Positions 60,812-64,000 of a stretch of 64,000 bases of DNA are shown here, piece after piece (within the stretch, counting starts at the first letter, position 1; each line of letters starts with the position of its first letter). This DNA comes from CAZCVI01 sp964502145. GTDB taxonomy: Bacteria; Acidobacteriota; Aminicenantia; UBA2199. The stretch lies in assembly GCA_964502145.1 (NCBI GenBank), contig CAZCVI010000014.1, positions 42,024 to 106,023 on the forward strand, read 5' to 3'. Position numbers and translations under genes: made by a program. The notes below the pieces were generated by a model that was not told the DNA's origin, searched no databases, and was given only the letters and a program-made list of their open reading frames with translations.

Positions 60812-63154
60812 TCATTCGTCCATCAACATGGGGTCGCGGTTACTTGCTACCGGGCCATTTTGGGGAGATTCGGCTTTTTTTGTATTGTAAAAACAAAAGA
60901 CAAATTCATTGGTAAAGGCTTCTTCTTCATGTTTCACTACAGCCAGTTCATTGTTGGGGCCGGGCTGGAACAAAAATTCCTGCAATTGAAAGTAGGGCCG
61001 ATTTTTGGCAATAGAGAACAGGGTTCTCATGCACATCAGGTTATCCAGGTTGATAAAAAGCTTGTTATCGTTGTCTGCCAAGAGCACACAGGCTGGAATA
61101 TTGCGCTTTTTCCGCCACGGGGGGATCGCTTCCAACAAGCGGTTATCTTCTTTTATAGCCGACAGTTCTTCCAGTTCCTCTTTTTTGATATTCCAGGTGG
61201 CTGGGGACAGGATCAGGTTCTTGTAAATAACGCGCGGCAAGAACTTGTATTCATTGGTCAACACACCCCAACCAAAGGAAATACCACCGCGCCAACCCTG
61301 GGTCTGGAGGTCGGCCAAAAAATGATAGATCGGTAACGCGTTATAGGAGTAGTTGTGGGCATTGGTTAGCCGGGGGATAATAATTTTATTCAACCGTTTG
61401 GAGCGTAGTTGTATCCGGTTCCCTTTCACCGAGACCATCAGGTCCTCCAATTTGATCTGAAATTCTTCGGTTACCGCAGGTTTGGCTAAATAAGGAATTT
61501 CATAATCGCGTAACACGGGGCGGAGCATCACATTGCCCACGCGTGATTCGGGTAGATGTAAAATTTCCGCCAAGATAGCGTTTGGATTCATCAGGCCCTC
61601 TTGCGCGGTGATTTCCCGCACGAAGGTATCGGTGGCCAAATCGGCATGGCAAAAACGGCCCAGCAGATTCCCGGCGCTGGAACCACCAAATCCAGAGACG
61701 ACAATTTTAGGCCGCGAACCGGGCACATCCTTATCGGCCAGGGAGACAATTTGCACCATGGCGGAAATAGTATCGGGTAAATCATCCCAATGGGCTTCGA
61801 ACGGTTCCAGTTCTTTATCTGTCAGTTCCACTTCGTATTTGTTTTCCTGCAATGCTTCTCTATATTTCCCAAAAATGAAGCTTTGGATGCGGTCCCATTT
61901 CATATCCGATGTGTTTCCCTGGCCTTGAGCTGCAATTGCCAGATCATCTACCAGCGGTGCAATGTCGCCAGTATTACCTGTTTGTCTGTATCCGATGCCA
62001 GATTCCGTATCCAGCGCTTGCAAAAGTGGTACTTCCCTTGTTTCGTAACGCTCGAAGAAGGCTTCACGGAATTGATCCATGGTAGTGGTCGCCGGGGGTA
62101 AGGTCAGTTTATTGCATATTTCCATGCCCGCCATCACGTCTGCTGCAATTTCACGGTCCAGCGTGTTGTTTTCCGGTAACATGGGTATCACCATATCGGT
62201 TTGGAACAAAAATTTCAACTCGTAAGCCGTGTTCAGTGGTTTTAGATTTTCAGCAATCCGGCTGTAATCGGAAACGGTCGTGCCGATGGGTTTTTTATCC
62301 ATGGTTTCCAGTGAGGCGCGGGTGTTTAGAATTGTTTGGCGAATCTCGTCGATTCCGCTGATGTCTTTGAGCACCGTGAGAATTTGATCCAGGAATTCCG
62401 GGCCTGTAATTGCGGGTTCCAATTCATTCACCAGCAATTGCGAGCCGATCAGTTCATTGATAAATTCTGCGGCTTCGTCCAGCGAGATATCGTTTTCTTT
62501 ATCTTCCAGCAGAGCCGCCAATTCCGAAAGGTAAGCGCCTTTGGACGCCGCTTGCAATACGCGGTCAAGATAATCGGAAAAATCTACTGCCACAATATGA
62601 TGGGTGCGCCGTGTATTATCGTAGCGGTACTCGACGTAGCGCAGTTGTTCTCCGACCGGATAAATACTGGAGTTCGGATAGTATTTGATTTTACCTTTAA
62701 TATCCGGGTGATTTGCCAGTTCCTGGGCCAGGGCGCACAAATAGTTCATATCCAGGCGCGTATGGCGCGAATACGCTGTTTGGGGTGGCAGTTGGATGTG
62801 GTTTTGGTCTGTCCAGCGGCCAATACAAAAACCAGCGAATAAACCAAATGGGGTAGGGCGTGTACACATGCGCGGCAGGTATTTCATCAGGGCATAATAA
62901 AAGCGCTCCTTTTTTTTCTTGTCGCTGGTATTGCCTAACAACCACTCGGACAACTGGGCATGCAGATCGGGAGAAGCCAAAAACAAAGCCTCTTCCACCA
63001 CGGGCATGCGACAAACTTCTTTTAATCGCTCCTCGGAAATATCGCTGCCAGAAGTAAGGGAGCGAATAAAATCGAAGGGAAATAGTGGCGATCTAAGAAC
63101 GAAAGACGAAAATGGCTGATATATGTTTTCTTTTTTCATGGTTTTAGAAGCCAT
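60812..63154 (-). CDS. Lantibiotic dehydratase, glutamylation-domain protein (Lant_dehydr_N)
   Basis: About 780 residues from ATG 63154 (63139 also possible; the longest frame begins with a TTG at 63181). Lant_dehydr_N features: FVLRSPLFPFDFIRSL, ALMKYLPRMCTRPTPFGLFA, SRHTRLDMNYLCALAQEL, YRYDNTRRTHHIVAVD, VVSGFGGSSAGNLLGRF. It transfers Glu from Glu-tRNA to Ser/Thr of a precursor peptide. With the SpaB_C protein it makes a complete split dehydratase as in thiopeptides. No cyclase, transporter, protease or precursor gene is visible within this window. Confidence 0.9.
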   Translation of the reverse strand: MASKTMKKENIYQPFSSFVLRSPLFPFDFIRSLTSGSDISEERLKEVCRMPVVEEALFLASPDLHAQLSEWLLGNTSDKKKKERFYYALMKYLPRMCTRPTPFGLFAGFCIGRWTDQNHIQLPPQTAYSRHTRLDMNYLCALAQELANHPDIKGKIKYYPNSSIYPVGEQLRYVEYRYDNTRRTHHIVAVDFSDYLDRVLQAASKGAYLSELAALLEDKENDISLDEAAEFINELIGSQLLVNELEPAITGPEFLDQILTVLKDISGIDEIRQTILNTRASLETMDKKPIGTTVSDYSRIAENLKPLNTAYELKFLFQTDMVIPMLPENNTLDREIAADVMAGMEICNKLTLPPATTTMDQFREAFFERYETREVPLLQALDTESGIGYRQTGNTGDIAPLVDDLAIAAQGQGNTSDMKWDRIQSFIFGKYREALQENKYEVELTDKELEPFEAHWDDLPDTISAMVQIVSLADKDVPGSRPKIVVSGFGGSSAGNLLGRFCHADLATDTFVREITAQEGLMNPNAILAEILHLPESRVGNVMLRPVLRDYEIPYLAKPAVTEEFQIKLEDLMVSVKGNRIQLRSKRLNKIIIPRLTNAHNYSYNALPIYHFLADLQTQGWRGGISFGWGVLTNEYKFLPRVIYKNLILSPATWNIKKEELEELSAIKEDNRLLEAIPPWRKKRNIPACVLLADNDNKLFINLDNLMCMRTLFSIAKNRPYFQLQEFLFQPGPNNELAVVKHEEEAFTNEFVFCFYNTKKAESPQNGPVASNRDPMLMDE

Positions 63155-63341
63155 TTTACACGTTCCCAGACATAAAGTCAAGAGCTTGAAAAAGAAGAAA
63201 ATAGCACTACAAAAAATACTGCAAAAATATGGCTTTATTTTAATCTATTAATTATATTCTATTAATTATAATGGGGCAGGGAAAAATGAAGCGGGTGAAA
63301 AAAGGTACTATATATTATATATAGTATATAGATAACATCGG

Positions 63342-63587
63342 TTATTTCTCTTCATGAGTTGCGTATCGTTCGGCCAGGTTGGAGATGTACATGGTTTCCA
63401 CTTTTTTTCTGGCCCAGGGGGTTTTTCTCAGGAATTTCAGGCTGGATTGGATACTGGGATCGCTGATAAAGCAGTTGATTTTTATTCTTTTTCCCAGTTC
63501 TGCCCAGCCGTAGCATTCCAGCAGGCGTTTAAGAATTGTTTCGAGGGTGATGCCGTGAAGAGGGTCCTTGGAAATTTGCGTGGTCAT
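63342..63587 (-). CDS. VF530 family (DUF2132) small DNA-binding-type protein
   Basis: 81 residues: KDPLHGITLETILKRLLECY, GWAELGKRIKINCFISDPSI, SSLKFLRKTPWARKKVETMY. This is the conserved VF530 fold, whose structure suggested DNA binding. Function unknown. It stands alone, 160 bases ahead of the dehydratase operon. Confidence 0.93.
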   Translation of the reverse strand: MTTQISKDPLHGITLETILKRLLECYGWAELGKRIKINCFISDPSIQSSLKFLRKTPWARKKVETMYISNLAERYATHEEK

Positions 63588-63690
63588 GTGTACACCATTT
63601 TTGCCCTTTCACATATAGTCCCGCTCTTCACGTCATGGTTTTTTTGTGCCGTGGTGGTCATTAAAAGTTGAGCCATGCTGAAATGTGATA

Positions 63691-63798
63691 TTAACTCTGC
63701 TTGGCTATTTTCTTCTCTTTTTTGGCGGCCTTTTTTTCTTTTTTTGTTTTCAGCGGTTCTTTTTTGCTGTCCTTCTTGGTATCCAAACTTTTAGCCAT
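63691..63798 (-). CDS. Tiny Lys-rich protein
   Basis: 35 residues: MAKSLDTKKDSKKEPLKTKK then EKKAAKKEKKIAKQS. GGAG lies 9 nt ahead of the ATG. Small proteins starting MAKSLDTKKD with a Lys/Ala tail are found in many proteobacteria; their role is unknown, and the basic composition suggests nucleic acid binding. Too short for usual gene callers. The stretch 63799-64000 holds nothing I can support. Confidence 0.65.
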   Translation of the reverse strand: MAKSLDTKKDSKKEPLKTKKEKKAAKKEKKIAKQS

Positions 63799-64000
63799 GG
63801 TTGTTACTCCTTACAAAAGAGGTTCAGTTTAAGTTGCCGTGATAGACTGCCGGGTTTTCTTTGGATTCCGGCATACTATTCAGTAGCGCATCCTCTTTCG
63901 TTTAAATAGTACCTCCAAATTCGCAGAAAGTCAAGGGTTTAGGACGTATCTATTCAGTTTTTTGAACGGCACCTTCCATTACCGCATTAAAAAAATATCT

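Noticed and set aside
63182..63341. Precursor peptide for the split dehydratase
   Set aside because: The gap is AT-rich with no Ser/Thr/Cys-rich small ORF preceded by a ribosome site on either strand.

Overview
The window looks like a chromosome segment of an uncultured, diderm (Gram-negative type) bacterium of moderate GC content. Lipid A and Kdo genes (lpxK, lpxL, waaA), a TonB-dependent receptor and an L,D-transpeptidase show the outer membrane. The mix of large propeller/Y_Y_Y sensors, an Rnf complex, NRPS and lanthipeptide-type enzymes, and abundant intergenic micro-repeats resembles Acidobacteriota/Candidatus Aminicenantes-like genomes. That placement is my inference and not proven by any marker here.

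Layout. 1-4.0 kb: the 3' part of a propeller/AraC regulator, then a secreted protein paired with a secreted papain-like protease. 4.1-13.3 kb: an accessory island with a pbpC relic, an Rpn-family nuclease whose 3' end carries its own strong ribosome binding site and is duplicated as a separate small gene, a toxin-antitoxin pair whose toxin is internally deleted, an overlapping operon with a DUF4365 protein, a broken AAA/PDDEXK gene, a 21-bp minisatellite, and a protease/envelope gene pair bracketed by 184-bp direct repeats. 13.3-16.4 kb: a cobalamin riboswitch, TonB receptor and periplasmic binding protein. 16.7-29.3 kb: an orphan MazE, a DUF4388/SPOR protein, tRNA-Leu(CAA), a complete rseC-rnfBCDGEA operon, truA and a sigma-54 two-component pair. 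29.5-35.5 kb: a lone NRPS, C-A(Ser)-MT-PCP-C. 35.5-36.9 kb: a gene-free stretch holding a 22-bp-period array of mini-hairpins. 36.9-39.7 kb: a GC-rich SEFIR-STAND-TPR immune-type protein. 39.9-47.2 kb: a tight envelope operon (waaA-lpxK-lpxL-rph-ldt-M99 peptidase-fxsA). 47.4-53.9 kb: a dehydrogenase/response-regulator pair, ligA, an aldo/keto reductase and a Fic enzyme. 53.9-59.7 kb: a giant propeller sensor kinase, a class D beta-lactamase, a PspC protein, a Cas4/RecB-like nuclease and rpsT. 59.8-64 kb: a split lanthipeptide dehydratase, a VF530 protein and a tiny Lys-rich protein.

Two themes stand out. First, defence- or conflict-type genes cluster (Rpn, TA, DUF4365 operon, SEFIR-STAND, Fic, orphan MazE), several of them decaying. 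Second, many intergenic spaces carry long imperfect hairpins whose arms are built from units repeating every 9 nt. The unit sequence differs from locus to locus but the 9-nt period is kept, and some of these elements run into the 3' ends of genes. The most testable biological idea is the Rpn nuclease with an internal start plus a free-standing second copy of its C-terminal segment.
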